This document shows positions 50,408 to 60,523 of a DNA stretch of 64,000 nt, one piece after another. The position numbers and the translations under genes are program-made. Where the stretch lies: contig NZ_CP077426.1 of NCBI RefSeq assembly GCF_019048845.1, positions 667,501 to 731,500 of the forward strand. Direction: 5' to 3'. Under the pieces are notes generated by a model. The model was not told where the DNA came from. It made no database searches and saw nothing but the letters and a program-made list of their open reading frames with translations. Source of the stretch: Vibrio mimicus (lineage in GTDB: Bacteria; Pseudomonadota; Gammaproteobacteria; Enterobacterales; Vibrionaceae). Each line of letters starts with the position of its first letter. Positions within the stretch are counted from its first letter, which is position 1.

Positions 50408-51664
50408 ATGGTGAGGATTCTCGCGGCGATTGTGGGATGTTTGATTAGTTTGAGTAGCTTGGCGGCAAAGGAGTCTGCGATGTCCCTGCTCGATAACCGC
50501 TTTCGCGTTGATCCCACAATTTCTCAAATCACTTTCGTGATTTATCGCGAGAAAGAGTCTCAACCAGCGGTCTTGGTTCGCCCTGATGGCACCAAATATT
50601 ACCAGTGGCGGAATCCTGAGAATGTTCGTTGGTATCAAGAGTCATCAATGGACATTATCTCGATTGATAATCCTATGCCCGGTCCTTGGCAAGCCATTGG
50701 TAAAATTACCCCAAAAAACAATATTAAGCTCATCTCTAACCTACAACTCACCACGGATGTGTTTCCGAGCCGAGTATTTCAAGGTGAAGAGTTTAAATTT
50801 ACTGCCCGTTTAACTTCGGACGGCAAGCCTTTGTTACTACGTGACTTTCTTGACCGAGTTAACCTCAAAATTACCTTTACTAAGTTTGTCGAAAACGAAG
50901 ACTCTCTGGCAAAAGAGGCGCGCCCGATCCCCGAAGTGCTAGGTGAATTTGCTGACGATGGCACGTTACTGGATGAAAAGCCGGGGGATGGTGTATTTAC
51001 TGTCTCGCTCAATATGGGGATTGAACCTGGCAAATATCGAGTGCGTATTACTTCGGGAAATGGCGTCTTCTTACGTGCGCAAGAGCAAGAGGTTTTGGTT
51101 TATCCAACGCCGATTTCGACCACCTTCATTCAATCTCGGTTAGCTGGAACTCCACATCAGGTGATTTTCACGGGAGAGCAGGGGATGATCGAACCTGGCA
51201 CCTTGCTGGCCCATATTCGTCATCGTCATCCCTATCAAGATGATTACCTTGCGGAAGCACAAGCGAGTAAAGAGGCTCTGACCGTTAAGCTGCCGATCCC
51301 ATATGATGGCGAGTTTGGTAACTATACTTGGGATGGAAAGGTGTGGGCCACTGAACTGGCTTCACACCGTGAACTTTATTTTCCTATCAATGAGCGTTCA
51401 TACAGTGTGGTGGATGAACTCAATATTGCGGAAGTGCGTAGAATTCAGGAAGAGGAAGAAGCGCTAAGGCTTAAAAAAGAGCAAGAACAACTGATGATTC
51501 AGATGCGTGAAGAGCAGCGTAGCCGCAATACGATGTACATAATTATCGGAAATATTGTGGTGTTGGTTTTAGCGTTAGTGGTGTGGTTTGTACTACGCAA
51601 AATCAAGATGAAAAAGGCAGCGCAACCTGAGATGCAATTGAATTTACCGAAGAAGGGTAAGTAA
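50408..51664 (+). CDS. TIGR03503-type membrane-anchored periplasmic protein, function unknown
   Basis: A 418-residue protein with a signal peptide (about 1-20, cleavage after SLAA), a large mostly beta extracytoplasmic part with immunoglobulin-like patterns (about 120-330), a charged helical stretch rich in Glu and Lys (about 335-375), one membrane helix near the C terminus (about 378-398) and a short basic tail. I recognise it as the conserved hypothetical family TIGR03503. Two features, GDGVFTVSL and PSRVFQGEEFKF, look like choice-of-anchor or von Willebrand-associated beta domains. It is probably co-transcribed with dnaQ. No enzymatic motif is visible. Confidence 0.75.
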   Translation: MVRILAAIVGCLISLSSLAAKESAMSLLDNRFRVDPTISQITFVIYREKESQPAVLVRPDGTKYYQWRNPENVRWYQESSMDIISIDNPMPGPWQAIGKITPKNNIKLISNLQLTTDVFPSRVFQGEEFKFTARLTSDGKPLLLRDFLDRVNLKITFTKFVENEDSLAKEARPIPEVLGEFADDGTLLDEKPGDGVFTVSLNMGIEPGKYRVRITSGNGVFLRAQEQEVLVYPTPISTTFIQSRLAGTPHQVIFTGEQGMIEPGTLLAHIRHRHPYQDDYLAEAQASKEALTVKLPIPYDGEFGNYTWDGKVWATELASHRELYFPINERSYSVVDELNIAEVRRIQEEEEALRLKKEQEQLMIQMREEQRSRNTMYIIIGNIVVLVLALVVWFVLRKIKMKKAAQPEMQLNLPKKGK

Positions 51665-51701
51665 TTCGCACGTCAAAATACGGTGATTTGGTATAAATAA
51701 G

Positions 51702-51728
51702 AAAGGGAGACGGTATGTCTCCCTTTTG
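51702..51728. terminator. Terminator between convergent TIGR03503-type gene and fadE
   Basis: AAAGGGAGAC (51702-51711) pairs with GTCTCCCTTT (51717-51726) around GGTAT; it can serve both converging genes. Confidence 0.82.
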
Positions 51729-51762
51729 CTTGACCGCTATCTCAAAAATGACGTCTGAAAGA

Positions 51763-54210
51763 TCAGGCGACTTCGGCTTTATTTCGTTGTGAGCGTTTTT
51801 TCGCTGCCAACTCTTGTGGGGCAAAGTCATCAACATTAATGGTATAGAGGCGATGAGCTTCCGCTTCACTCAGTAGCGCGGCTTCCTGAATGGTCAACAC
51901 TTTGGCTTCTAAGCCTATTTTTGCTACTTCATCGAGCCCAGTGAAGGGGCGGCGTTGATTAAGCGCTTTGCACACTTTGTCGAACAGTGGCTCTGCTTGC
52001 AAAATGACATGCAGCGCCTGCTCAATTTTGCCAGCAGGGTTGTGATCACTCGGCGTTAAGTACTGGTTACGGCCAATTCTGGAACGTGTTGCACTCGGCG
52101 TTTGCAGGATTTGTGCGAGTTTACTATCCAGTTTATCGCTCGGTGCTTTACGCACTCGACCAAAAGGCATGATCAGTAAGCGTAACGCGCGGCCAATAAG
52201 ACGATTTGGGAAGTTGGCTAAGAACTCATCAATAGCGACTTCAGTTTGGCGTAAACTGTCTTGTAATCCCCAGTGTACCAACGGTAAATCTTCCAGCGGA
52301 CGACCATCATTTTCAAAGCGTTTTAATGTCGCAGAGCTTAAATAAAGTTGGCTGAGAATATCGCCCAAACGAGCCGATAAACGTTCTTTACGTTTCAAAG
52401 AACCACCAAGTACCGCCATTGAAATATCGGCGAGTAGGGCAAGATTCGCACTGTAACGATTGAGCTGCTGATAGTAACGTTGAGTGGCATCACGAGTCGG
52501 CGCTTGTGAGCCGTAACCATCAGTCAAGCCGAGCCATAGACTACGTACTAAGTTACTCAATACAAAGCCCACGTGGCCCGCTAAAGCCATATCGAAATTT
52601 TCGACAGCATCAGAATTTGGGCTATAAGCCGCTTCCATCTCCTTAAGAACATAAGGATGGCAGCGAATCGCACCTTGACCAAAGATGATCATCGAACGAG
52701 TCAGTATGTTTGCACCTTCGACCGTAATGGCAATCGGGGCACCTTGATAGCCGCGCGCCAAGAAGTTCGCGGGGCCTAAGCAGATGCCTTTACCGCCAAC
52801 AATGTCCATCGCATCAATGATCGAACGTTGTCCACGATGAGTGCAGTGATACTTCACAATGGCGGAGATTACCGAAGGCTTTTCACCTAAATCAATGCCC
52901 GCGACGGTAAGATTGCTTGCGGCATCCATCACATAAGCATTGCCTGCTAGGCGCGCTAAAGGCTCTTCAATCCCTTCCATCTGACCAATCGGCTGCTTAA
53001 ATTGGCGACGAATTCGTGCATAAGCGCCAGTGGCCAATGCGGCAGATTTAATTCCGCCTGTGGAGTTAGATGGGAGAGTAATGCCACGACCGACCGACAG
53101 GCATTCCACAAGCATGCGCCAACCTTGTCCGGCCATTTTCGGTCCACCAATAATAAAATCGAGCGGCACAAACAGATCTTTCGCGCGGGTTGGACCATTT
53201 TGGAATGGAACGTTCAGAGGGAAATGACGATTGCCAATTTCCACGCCTTTGAGATGCGTAGGAATGAGAGCACAGGTGATGCCGAGATCTTCTTTTTCGC
53301 CCATTAATCCTTCCGGATCACGCAGTTTAAAAGCAAGCCCAAGTACGGTAGCAACAGGTGCGAGCGTAATGTAGCGCTTGTTCCATGTCAGACGCATGCC
53401 CAGAACTTCTTTACCTTCCCATTGGCCTTTACACACGACACCGAAATCAGGGATGGAACCTGCATCAGAGCCAGCTTCTGGGCTAGTCAGTGCAAAGCAA
53501 GGGATTTCTTTACCTTCTGCCAAACGGGGTAGGTAGTAGTTTTTTTGCTCTTCTGTACCGTTGTGTTGTAACAATTCACCGGGGCCCAGTGAGTTAGGCA
53601 CGCCGACAGTGGAGGAAAGTACACTGGAAACGCCTGTTAGCTTTTGCAGCACGAGAGATTGTGCATAAGCTGAGAATTCTAAACCGCCATATTGCTTTTT
53701 GATGATCATGGCGAAGAATTTCTTTTCTTTCAGGAAGGTCCAAACTTCAGGAGGGAGATTGGCCAACTCGTGAGTGACTTGATAATCACTGACCATGGCA
53801 CACACTTCATTGACAGGGCCATCAAGGAAGGCTTGCTCTTCCGCACTCAGTTTAGGTGCAGGGATCGTATGCAGTTTTTTCCAGTCTGGTTTGCCTTTAA
53901 ATAGCTCTGCTTCCCACCACACGGTTCCTGCTTCCAAAGCTTCTTTCTCGGTCTGTGACATTGCAGGCAGTACTTTTTTAAATACCGCTAAAGCTTTGCC
54001 ACTGATTAAGGATTGGCGAACTGATGGCAGGCAGAGTACAACCACTGTCGCCAAATAGATCACCCAGCCGAAAAAGCCAACAGGCCCAAACAGTGAAAGC
54101 GCTAGCATGGTGAAGGTCAGTGCTGCTAATGAGGTAAATAGGGATGTTCTTTGATACAGGCATGCGCCAAGTATCAAAAGCATGATTAAGGTAGAGAGCA
54201 AGATTTCCAT
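51763..54210 (-). CDS. fadE: Acyl-CoA dehydrogenase FadE
   Basis: FadE does the first, FAD-dependent step of beta-oxidation. The 815-residue protein (E. coli 814) begins with two hydrophobic segments (about 3-20 and 25-60) that anchor it to the inner membrane, followed by the dehydrogenase domain with [19 protein letters not shown] (FAD/substrate binding), TLPSNSTGG, and [12 protein letters not shown], and a long family-specific C-terminal region. AAGGA lies nine bases before the ATG. FadR-like sites lie upstream. The fadE-gmhA-yafJ order is as in E. coli. Confidence 0.95.
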   Translation of the reverse strand: MEILLSTLIMLLILGACLYQRTSLFTSLAALTFTMLALSLFGPVGFFGWVIYLATVVVLCLPSVRQSLISGKALAVFKKVLPAMSQTEKEALEAGTVWWEAELFKGKPDWKKLHTIPAPKLSAEEQAFLDGPVNEVCAMVSDYQVTHELANLPPEVWTFLKEKKFFAMIIKKQYGGLEFSAYAQSLVLQKLTGVSSVLSSTVGVPNSLGPGELLQHNGTEEQKNYYLPRLAEGKEIPCFALTSPEAGSDAGSIPDFGVVCKGQWEGKEVLGMRLTWNKRYITLAPVATVLGLAFKLRDPEGLMGEKEDLGITCALIPTHLKGVEIGNRHFPLNVPFQNGPTRAKDLFVPLDFIIGGPKMAGQGWRMLVECLSVGRGITLPSNSTGGIKSAALATGAYARIRRQFKQPIGQMEGIEEPLARLAGNAYVMDAASNLTVAGIDLGEKPSVISAIVKYHCTHRGQRSIIDAMDIVGGKGICLGPANFLARGYQGAPIAITVEGANILTRSMIIFGQGAIRCHPYVLKEMEAAYSPNSDAVENFDMALAGHVGFVLSNLVRSLWLGLTDGYGSQAPTRDATQRYYQQLNRYSANLALLADISMAVLGGSLKRKERLSARLGDILSQLYLSSATLKRFENDGRPLEDLPLVHWGLQDSLRQTEVAIDEFLANFPNRLIGRALRLLIMPFGRVRKAPSDKLDSKLAQILQTPSATRSRIGRNQYLTPSDHNPAGKIEQALHVILQAEPLFDKVCKALNQRRPFTGLDEVAKIGLEAKVLTIQEAALLSEAEAHRLYTINVDDFAPQELAAKKRSQRNKAEVA

Positions 54211-54277
54211 ACAGTTTTATCCTTTTTCAGACTCGCCTTTTTCTATAAGTAGATACGAAAATCGCGACTCTAAGTTT

Positions 54278-54293
54278 AGTGGTCTAACCAGTT
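54278..54293. promoter_or_regulatory. FadR-like operator upstream of fadE
   Basis: AGTGGTCTAACCAGTT contains the palindromic core TGGTCTAACCA typical of FadR sites. It lies 68 bases upstream of the fadE start. A weaker relative, TGATCTAACTA, lies at 54344-54354. The rest of the 319-base gap to gmhA is AT-rich promoter sequence. Confidence 0.65.
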
Positions 54294-54529
54294 AAATTGT
54301 AATCAATCTATTAATGAAATGTAAAACGACATTTTATGCGAAAGTGATCTAACTAGAGTAATCACTCTTTTTTGTTCGATCTGACTTAGATGGATTTACT
54401 AACTAGGAGTAAATCTTGCTTTTTGACTATCGACAGCTCAGCTTGTTTGGGTAAACTCAGGTGGATACTGAATAGAAGTGCCAAGAGCGCTCGGTTCAAA
54501 TAACAAATAATCAATAAGAGAGATGCCTC

Positions 54530-55105
54530 ATGTACCAGGATTTAATTAGAAGTGAACTGACCGAAGCGGCTGACGTTTTGCAGAAGTTTTTGAGCGATGA
54601 TCATAATCTCGCGCAAATTGAAGCGGCGGCTAAGCTGATTGCCGATTCATTCAAGCAAGGTGGAAAAGTGCTTTCTTGCGGTAATGGTGGCTCACACTGT
54701 GATGCCATGCACTTTGCTGAGGAATTAACAGGCCGTTACCGTGAAAACCGCCCTGGTTATCCTGGTATTGCGATTTCAGATCCAAGCCACCTGTCTTGTG
54801 TAAGTAATGATTTTGGTTACGAGTACGTGTTCTCTCGCTATGTTGAAGCGGTTGGTGCCAAAGGTGATGTGTTGTTTGGTCTGTCTACTTCGGGTAATTC
54901 AGGCAACATCCTGAAAGCGATTGATGCGGCGAAAGCAAAAGGCATGAAAACGATCGCTTTGACCGGTAAAGATGGCGGCAAAATGGCAGGTCTAGCGGAT
55001 GTCGAAATCCGTGTTCCACATTTTGGTTACGCAGATCGTATTCAAGAAGTACACATCAAGATCATCCACATCGTCATTCAATTGATTGAGAAAGAGATGG
55101 CCTAA
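54530..55105 (+). CDS. gmhA: Phosphoheptose isomerase
   Basis: GmhA (LpcA) turns sedoheptulose 7-phosphate into heptose 7-phosphate for the LPS inner core. The 191-residue SIS-domain protein starts [17 protein letters not shown] and has [38 protein letters not shown] and the late His in [11 protein letters not shown]. It is divergent from fadE and followed by a GC-rich hairpin. Confidence 0.95.
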   Translation: MYQDLIRSELTEAADVLQKFLSDDHNLAQIEAAAKLIADSFKQGGKVLSCGNGGSHCDAMHFAEELTGRYRENRPGYPGIAISDPSHLSCVSNDFGYEYVFSRYVEAVGAKGDVLFGLSTSGNSGNILKAIDAAKAKGMKTIALTGKDGGKMAGLADVEIRVPHFGYADRIQEVHIKIIHIVIQLIEKEMA

Positions 55106-55118
55106 GGTTCTCTTGATA

Positions 55119-55141
55119 CGCCCGGCCATTACGGCCGGGCG
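55119..55141 (+). terminator. GC-rich hairpin after gmhA
   Basis: CGCCCGGCC pairs perfectly with GGCCGGGCG around ATTAC. The run after it (GATTGGTTT) is a poor T-tract, so it may instead protect the 3' end or only partly terminate. Confidence 0.55.
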
Positions 55142-55170
55142 ATTGGTTTAAGTAAGGAGTGGTTTAAACC

Positions 55171-56016
55171 ATGTGTGAATTGCTCGGCATGAGCGCGAAT
55201 GTTCCAACCGATATCTGTTTTAGTTTCACCGGTTTGATGCAACGTGGTGGGAAAACGGGGCCGCATCGTGATGGCTGGGGGATCGCTTTTTACGAAGGCA
55301 AAGGCTTTCGTACATTTAAAGACCCGAATCCCAGTAGTCAGTCAAAAATTGCTGAATTAGTCCAGCAGTACCCGATCAAAAGCTGTGCGGTGGTCAGTCA
55401 TATTCGGCAAGCCAACCGCGGTGGCGTCAATCTGGAAAACACACATCCGTTCACGCGTGAATTATGGGGGCAGTATTGGACGTTTGCCCATAATGGACAA
55501 TTGACGGGATATCAAAGTTTAGTCACTGGACGCCATCGACCGGTTGGTGAGACTGACAGCGAGCTGGCGTTTTGTTGGTTGCTGAATCAGATGGAACAGC
55601 GTTACCCTAAAGGGCCACAAGATTGGCCTGATATGCTGCGTTATGTTGCGCAGTGTTGTGATGAGCTTAGAGCTCTCGGTGTCTTTAATATGCTGCTGTC
55701 TAATGGCGAATATGTGATGGCGTATTGCACCAATCATTTGTATTGGATCACTCGCCGAGCCCCATTTGGCCGCGCAGCACTGCTCGATGAAGATGTCGAA
55801 ATTAATTTCCAAGAAGAGACGACACCCAATGATGTGGTGTCGGTGATTGCTACTCAGCCGTTAACGGGGAATGAAACTTGGCAACGCATGAAGCCGGGTC
55901 AGTTCGCGTTTTTCCATTTGGGGGAATTGGTCGAAGATAATGCACATCTGTTGGCGGATGTGGATTTTGCACCGGGTCGACCCGGATGTCAGGCTCCTAC
56001 CCAACCTCTCGACTAA
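55171..56016 (+). CDS. yafJ: Class II glutamine amidotransferase domain protein, YafJ-like
   Basis: A 281-residue protein with an N-terminal-nucleophile amidotransferase fold: Cys2 is the first residue after Met (MCELLGMSAN), followed by HRDGWGIAFYEGKG, SHIRQANRGGVNLENTHPF and FAHNGQLTG. Only the glutaminase domain is present, so the acceptor of the ammonia is unknown. The neighbour order with gmhA and fadE matches E. coli yafJ. TAAGGAG precedes the start. Confidence 0.87.
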   Translation: MCELLGMSANVPTDICFSFTGLMQRGGKTGPHRDGWGIAFYEGKGFRTFKDPNPSSQSKIAELVQQYPIKSCAVVSHIRQANRGGVNLENTHPFTRELWGQYWTFAHNGQLTGYQSLVTGRHRPVGETDSELAFCWLLNQMEQRYPKGPQDWPDMLRYVAQCCDELRALGVFNMLLSNGEYVMAYCTNHLYWITRRAPFGRAALLDEDVEINFQEETTPNDVVSVIATQPLTGNETWQRMKPGQFAFFHLGELVEDNAHLLADVDFAPGRPGCQAPTQPLD

Positions 56017-56020
56017 GCGA

Positions 56021-56148
56021 TATACCCTTCCTACTTGAAGCTGCAGCGGTGTTGGCTACGCTCGATCACCCCAATCACATAGCCAGTCTATGCTCATGGG
56101 GATTCACTCACTTGCCGCCTACCTGCAACTCCAAGTAGTTTGGGGATA
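56021..56148. repeat. ERIC-type intergenic repeat, copy C
   Basis: A 128-base imperfect palindrome nearly identical to copy B: CTACTTGAAGCTGCAGCGGT at the left, CACCCCAATCACATAG and CTATGCTCATGGGGATTCAC in the centre, and CTGCAACTCCAAGTAG at the right. It lies right after the yafJ stop and before the purN terminator. Confidence 0.9.
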
Positions 56149-56164
56149 GGCGTGATACAAAAAG

Positions 56165-56192
56165 AAAGGGTTGAATGATTTCAACCCTTTTT
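56165..56192. terminator. Terminator after purN
   Basis: AAAGGGTTGAA (56165-56175) pairs perfectly with TTCAACCCTTT (56180-56190) around TGAT, with A- and T-runs on the two sides. Confidence 0.88.
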
Positions 56193-56202
56193 CGATTTGA
56201 GA

Positions 56203-56841
56203 TTATTCGGCCGCGTAACCGTGCATGCCGAGCGCTTCACCATCAAGATAAGCTTTGCCGTCTTTCATTGCTAAACGCTCTTCAACGAACCATTTCACGA
56301 CAAGCGGGTAGATGCGATGCTCTTGATCCTGCACGCGAGCTGTCAGCTCATCGACCGTATCTTCTTCGAAAATAGGTACTTTTGCCTGCAGAATCACTGG
56401 CCCACCATCCAATTGTTCAGTAACGAAATGCACGCTGGTACCATGCTCTTCATCGCCCGCGTGGATAGCTCGTTGATAGGTGTTCAATCCCGGATACTTT
56501 GGCAATAACGAAGGGTGGATATTGATCATTCGCCCCAGATAGTGGCGAACAAATTCGCTACTGAGAATGCGCATGTAACCTGCGAGCACCACTAAGTCAG
56601 GCGCAAACTTATCCATCTGCTCCATCAATGCAGCATCAAAGGCATCACGAGTTTCGTAAGCTTTGGGATCAATAAAACAGGCGGCTGCGCCAGCCTGTTT
56701 TGCGCGTTCTAAACCGTAAGCTGTTGCTTTATTGGAAAACACAGCCGTCACTTTGCCATCTTGAATACTGGTTTCACAAGCATCAATGATCGCTTGCAGG
56801 TTGGTTCCGTTTCCCGAAATTAAAACAACAATACTCTTCAT
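56203..56841 (-). CDS. purN: Phosphoribosylglycinamide formyltransferase
   Basis: PurN formylates GAR with 10-formyl-THF in purine synthesis. The 212-residue protein has SGNGTNLQAIID near the start and the catalytic Asn-His pair in INIHPSLLPKYPGLNTYQRA, then the Asp region GTSVHFVTEQLDGGPVI. It begins two bases after the purM stop, forming the purMN operon, which shares a PurR box with upp. Confidence 0.95.
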   Translation of the reverse strand: MKSIVVLISGNGTNLQAIIDACETSIQDGKVTAVFSNKATAYGLERAKQAGAAACFIDPKAYETRDAFDAALMEQMDKFAPDLVVLAGYMRILSSEFVRHYLGRMINIHPSLLPKYPGLNTYQRAIHAGDEEHGTSVHFVTEQLDGGPVILQAKVPIFEEDTVDELTARVQDQEHRIYPLVVKWFVEERLAMKDGKAYLDGEALGMHGYAAE

Positions 56842-56843
56842 GC

Positions 56844-57884
56844 TTAGTTGATCTCTACCTGTGCTTCGCTGCTATTGGCGGCTGCGATTTCGCCGATCAC
56901 CCATGCATTTTCGCCTTCCGCTTGGAGTAGCTCTACAGCTGCATCTGCTTGATCCTTTGGTAGAGCAATGATCAAACCAACACCACAGTTGAAAGTACGG
57001 TACATTTCATGAGTGGTCACGTTACCTTTTTCTTGTAGCCATTGGAAAATGACTGGCCATTCCCAGCTCTTGCCATCGATTACGGCTTTCGTACCTTCTG
57101 GCAGTACGCGTGGAATGTTTTCCCAGAAACCACCGCCAGTAATGTGAGAGATTGCGTGAATATCGTGTTCAGCAATCAGCTTTAAGCCTGACTTGATGTA
57201 AATCTTGGTCGGTGCGAGTAAGTGCTCACCAATGGTTTTGCCTGCTAAAAGCTCATTCTTATCGGCTTTAGAGACTTCTAAAATCTTACGTACCAGCGAG
57301 TAACCGTTGGAGTGTGGGCCGCTAGAGCCAACTGCAATTAGCGCGTCACCAACTTGTACTTTGCTGCCGTCGATGATCTCTTCTTTTTCAACTACGCCAA
57401 CACAAAAGCCTGCAACGTCGTAGTCTTCACCTTCGTACATTCCTGGCATTTCAGCGGTTTCGCCACCAATCAGCGCACAACCTGCTTGCAAACAGCCATC
57501 GGCAATGCCGGAAATGACTTCGGCTGCAGTATCCACATCCAGCTTGCCAGTCGCGTAATAATCGAGGAAAAACAGCGGCTCAGCGCCTTGAACGATCAGA
57601 TCGTTAACGCACATAGCAACGAGATCGATACCGATGGTGTCATGTTTTTTCATATCCAGTGCGAGACGCAGTTTGGTACCTACGCCGTCTGTACCAGAGA
57701 CTAAAACTGGGTGTTTGTATTTGGTTGGTAGCTCACACAGTGCGCCAAAACCACCTAGGCCACCCATAACTTCAGGGCGACGGGTGCGCTTCACTGCGCC
57801 TTTAATTCGTTCAACGAGTGCATTACCTGCATCAATATCGACACCTGCATCTTTATAGCTGAGAGATGGATTATTACCGCTCAC
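56844..57884 (-). CDS. purM: Phosphoribosylformylglycinamidine cyclo-ligase
   Basis: PurM (AIR synthetase) closes the imidazole ring in purine synthesis. The 346-residue protein has [31 protein letters not shown] (metal/ATP site), [12 protein letters not shown] and [17 protein letters not shown], all family hallmarks. It is leftward, divergent from upp, with purN coupled behind it. Confidence 0.96.
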   Translation of the reverse strand: MSGNNPSLSYKDAGVDIDAGNALVERIKGAVKRTRRPEVMGGLGGFGALCELPTKYKHPVLVSGTDGVGTKLRLALDMKKHDTIGIDLVAMCVNDLIVQGAEPLFFLDYYATGKLDVDTAAEVISGIADGCLQAGCALIGGETAEMPGMYEGEDYDVAGFCVGVVEKEEIIDGSKVQVGDALIAVGSSGPHSNGYSLVRKILEVSKADKNELLAGKTIGEHLLAPTKIYIKSGLKLIAEHDIHAISHITGGGFWENIPRVLPEGTKAVIDGKSWEWPVIFQWLQEKGNVTTHEMYRTFNCGVGLIIALPKDQADAAVELLQAEGENAWVIGEIAAANSSEAQVEIN

Positions 57885-57924
57885 GGGGAAGTTCCTCGGT
57901 CTAGTTGGATATGAAAACGGCGCT

Positions 57925-57930
57925 ATTCTA
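57925..57930 (-). promoter_or_regulatory. purM promoter -10 box
   Basis: TAGAAT on the minus strand; the -35 position at 17-base spacing falls in the PurR box (TTTCCT, 57948-57953), so repressor and polymerase would compete. Confidence 0.5.
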
Positions 57931-57947
57931 CAGGGCTTAAAACAAAA

Positions 57948-57963
57948 AGGAAAACGTTTGCGT
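57948..57963. promoter_or_regulatory. PurR operator between purM and upp
   Basis: On the minus strand ACGCAAACGTTTTCCT matches every fixed position of the PurR consensus. It overlaps the expected purM -35 and lies about 50 bases upstream of the upp -10, so it clearly suits purMN control; effect on upp is possible. Confidence 0.8.
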
Positions 57964-58010
57964 AAGATTTTTATCCGGTTTTACAGTCGGAAAAGTCGAC
58001 AAAATAAGTG

Positions 58011-58016
58011 TATAAT
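58011..58016 (+). promoter_or_regulatory. upp promoter -10 box
   Basis: Perfect TATAAT, 34 bases before the upp ATG. The -35 region is weak. Confidence 0.55.
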
Positions 58017-58050
58017 CCGCAGGTTTAAATTAATGAAGCCGGAGTTGGAC

Positions 58051-58677
58051 ATGAAAATTGTTGAAGTTAAGCACCCTCTTGTAAAACACAAACTTGGCCT
58101 GATGCGTGAAGGCGATATCAGCACTAAGCGTTTTCGCGAGCTTGCGACAGAAGTTGGTAGCCTGCTGACTTATGAAGCGACTTCTGACTTTGAAACCGAA
58201 AAAGTCACGATCGAAGGCTGGAATGGTCCAGTACAAGTGGATCAGATCAAAGGTAAGAAAGTAACAGTAGTGCCAATCTTGCGTGCGGGTCTTGGCATGA
58301 TGGATGGTGTACTTGAACACATCCCAAGTGCGCGTATCAGCGTAGTGGGTATTTACCGTGATGAAGAAACTCTTGAGCCAGTGCCTTATTTCAATAAGCT
58401 GGCTTCTAACATTGAAGAGCGTATTGCCCTAGTGGTTGACCCTATGCTGGCAACTGGTGGTTCTATGATCGCCACTATCGACTTGCTGAAAGAGAAAGGC
58501 TGTAACCAGATTAAAGTTCTGGTGCTGGTGGCGGCTCCTGAAGGTATTGCTGCTCTGGAAAAGGCACACCCAGATGTAGAGCTTTACACAGCAGCTATCG
58601 ATGAAAAGCTGAACGACAAAGGCTACATTGTTCCTGGCCTTGGTGATGCTGGCGATAAGATTTTTGGTACTAAGTAA
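58051..58677 (+). CDS. upp: Uracil phosphoribosyltransferase
   Basis: Upp salvages uracil to UMP using PRPP. The 208-residue protein starts [19 protein letters not shown] and has [14 protein letters not shown], the PRPP loop [12 protein letters not shown] (about 128-139) and [18 protein letters not shown] at the end. The frame is open further upstream, but GGAGTTG lies before the ATG at 58051 and the promoter lies inside the longer frame. No uraA follows; a terminator does. Confidence 0.96.
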   Translation: MKIVEVKHPLVKHKLGLMREGDISTKRFRELATEVGSLLTYEATSDFETEKVTIEGWNGPVQVDQIKGKKVTVVPILRAGLGMMDGVLEHIPSARISVVGIYRDEETLEPVPYFNKLASNIEERIALVVDPMLATGGSMIATIDLLKEKGCNQIKVLVLVAAPEGIAALEKAHPDVELYTAAIDEKLNDKGYIVPGLGDAGDKIFGTK

Positions 58678-58734
58678 TCCTATTAAGGTGTTGTGTTAAG
58701 AACAGAACATTTGAACATAAGGTTAGTATCAGTA

Positions 58735-58761
58735 AAAAGGGAAGCTTTTAGCTTCCCTTTT
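58735..58761 (+). terminator. Terminator between upp and the convergent rluF-type gene
   Basis: AAAAGGGAAGCT (58735-58746) pairs with AGCTTCCCTTTT (58750-58761) around TTT. Confidence 0.88.
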
Positions 58762-58783
58762 CTGTTTATAGAACATAACAAAA

Positions 58784-59770
58784 TTATTTCGACTTTCTTA
58801 GGCTCAAGGTGCCGCCGGTGCGTGGGGCTGGTTTTGATGCTGTCGAAGAGTTTGATGGAGAGCTCTTTGGATTGCGCTGAGCTTTTTTCGAGTTGGGGGC
58901 ATGACGAAACTCTTGTGCATTTTTACCGTGGTAGGTTTTTGGGTTGCGGCGCGCTTTGGATTCTTTATTGGCTTCACGACTATCAAACAGCTTGGCATCA
59001 GTCGCTCGCTTAATGCGGTCACCACTTTGTGCGACACGTGAGGCTTCTTCTGTACCGCTGGAGTCTTCACACATAGCCAGAATCTCGCTCACTTCCGCTT
59101 CGCTTAAATAACGCCATTTACCGTTTGGGATTCCATCTAACGTGATGTTCATGATCCGCACTCGGCGCAGTTTAAATACCTCATAACCCAAGGCTTCACA
59201 CATGCGGCGAATTTGGCGATTGAGGCCTTGAGTCAGCACGATGCGAAAAGAATACTGGGTTTCCTGAGTGACTTTACAAGGCAGAGTAACGGTATCGAGG
59301 ATGTTCACTCCAGATGACATCTGACGGATAAATTCAGGTGTAATAGGTTTATCAACCCGTACTACATACTCTTTTTCGTGATTATTACCTGCACGCAGGA
59401 TTTTATTCACGATATCGCCATCATTGGTTAGAAAGATCAGTCCGTCAGATGGCTTATCTAAACGACCAATCGGGAAAATGCGTTTGTGGTGACCAATAAA
59501 GTCAACAATGTTCCCCGGAACATCGCGTTCCGTAGTACAGGTAATACCTGTTGGTTTGTTTAAAGCAATATAGATAGGGCGTTCTTTGCTGCGTAGCGGC
59601 TTGCCATCAATACATACTTCATCTTGTTCGGTGACTTTGCTACCGACTTCTGGCTGTGCGCCATTGAGGGTTACGCGGCCTTGTTCAATCAGTTTGTCAG
59701 CCTCACGGCGTGAGCAAAAACCGGTTTCACTGATGAATTTATTAAGGCGTTTTTCAATAGGTTGGGACAT
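58784..59770 (-). CDS. rluF: 23S rRNA pseudouridine synthase, RluF type
   Basis: This family makes pseudouridine in 23S rRNA (U2604 for E. coli RluF). The 328-residue protein has an S4 domain ([18 protein letters not shown], about 8-25), [11 protein letters not shown], the catalytic Asp105 in [17 protein letters not shown], and [19 protein letters not shown]. The C-terminal 80 residues (from about 250) are low-complexity and rich in Arg, Lys, Asn and Ser, probably disordered and RNA-binding. The start at 59770 drops 16 residues without resemblance. RluB or RluE types are less likely because of the NKPTGITCT motif. Confidence 0.87.
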   Translation of the reverse strand: MSQPIEKRLNKFISETGFCSRREADKLIEQGRVTLNGAQPEVGSKVTEQDEVCIDGKPLRSKERPIYIALNKPTGITCTTERDVPGNIVDFIGHHKRIFPIGRLDKPSDGLIFLTNDGDIVNKILRAGNNHEKEYVVRVDKPITPEFIRQMSSGVNILDTVTLPCKVTQETQYSFRIVLTQGLNRQIRRMCEALGYEVFKLRRVRIMNITLDGIPNGKWRYLSEAEVSEILAMCEDSSGTEEASRVAQSGDRIKRATDAKLFDSREANKESKARRNPKTYHGKNAQEFRHAPNSKKAQRNPKSSPSNSSTASKPAPRTGGTLSLRKSK

Positions 59771-59836
59771 ACAATCTCCTAACGTTTCACAACGGATGGT
59801 TGCACAAAATCCGCGCATTCTAACAGCTTTGCCTGC

Positions 59837-60415
59837 TTAGCCAAGACGTTTCTGATGACGCTCACGATTTTCCGCTTTTTTCTCCGCACTCTTACGAAGT
59901 AAGACATAAACCGCACCACTGCCACCATGTAGCCGTTGTGCGGAATGGGCGCACTGCACTTCGCTAATTTGGGTCAGCCAATGGCTCACAAAACTCTTCA
60001 TTAATGCAGGCGGTGTAGAACGTTCGCCGCGACCATGCACAATCAGCATGGTGCGAATATCCATCGCCATGCATTGACGAATAAATTGGATCACTTCACT
60101 GCGTGCTTCTTTGAGCGTTTTTCGATGTAAGTCTAAGCGCGCCTGAATGGGGTATTTGCCCAATCTGAGTTTGCGGTAAACGCCGTCCTGTACTCCATCG
60201 CGCTTAAATTCGAGGAGATCATCGGGTTTAACCATAGGCGCATGATCAACGGACAGAGCATCGGGATCATGGTCTGTCAAACTTACCGCCGCTTCACGTT
60301 TAGCCAATTGAGCCTCGGTGATTTGGTGAGTCTTTTTCAGTTCAACGGTGTCATGAGTAATGGTTTTTACATCTCCCATCATTTGTTGGAACAGTTCGAA
60401 ATCATCTTGCGACAT
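59837..60415 (-). CDS. smrA: Smr-domain endonuclease, SmrA-like
   Basis: A 192-residue protein with a C-terminal Smr (small MutS-related) domain of about 80 residues: LDLHRKTLKEARSEVIQFI, then IVHGRGERS (the conserved HGxG motif) and a late HGGSGAVYVLL. Stand-alone Smr proteins have nicking endonuclease activity in E. coli and relatives act on mRNA in stalled translation in other bacteria. The N-terminal 80 residues are charged and probably flexible. It is leftward, upstream of the rluF-type gene. Confidence 0.85.
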   Translation of the reverse strand: MSQDDFELFQQMMGDVKTITHDTVELKKTHQITEAQLAKREAAVSLTDHDPDALSVDHAPMVKPDDLLEFKRDGVQDGVYRKLRLGKYPIQARLDLHRKTLKEARSEVIQFIRQCMAMDIRTMLIVHGRGERSTPPALMKSFVSHWLTQISEVQCAHSAQRLHGGSGAVYVLLRKSAEKKAENRERHQKRLG

Positions 60416-60523
60416 AACGGCACATCAAAGTTATTTCACATGGGCGTGATTATATACTCGTACTTTACCAAGTTGCACCGAGTTGATGGGGCGGGAGAGT
60501 CGTGTTGAGTGTGAATGCACAAT

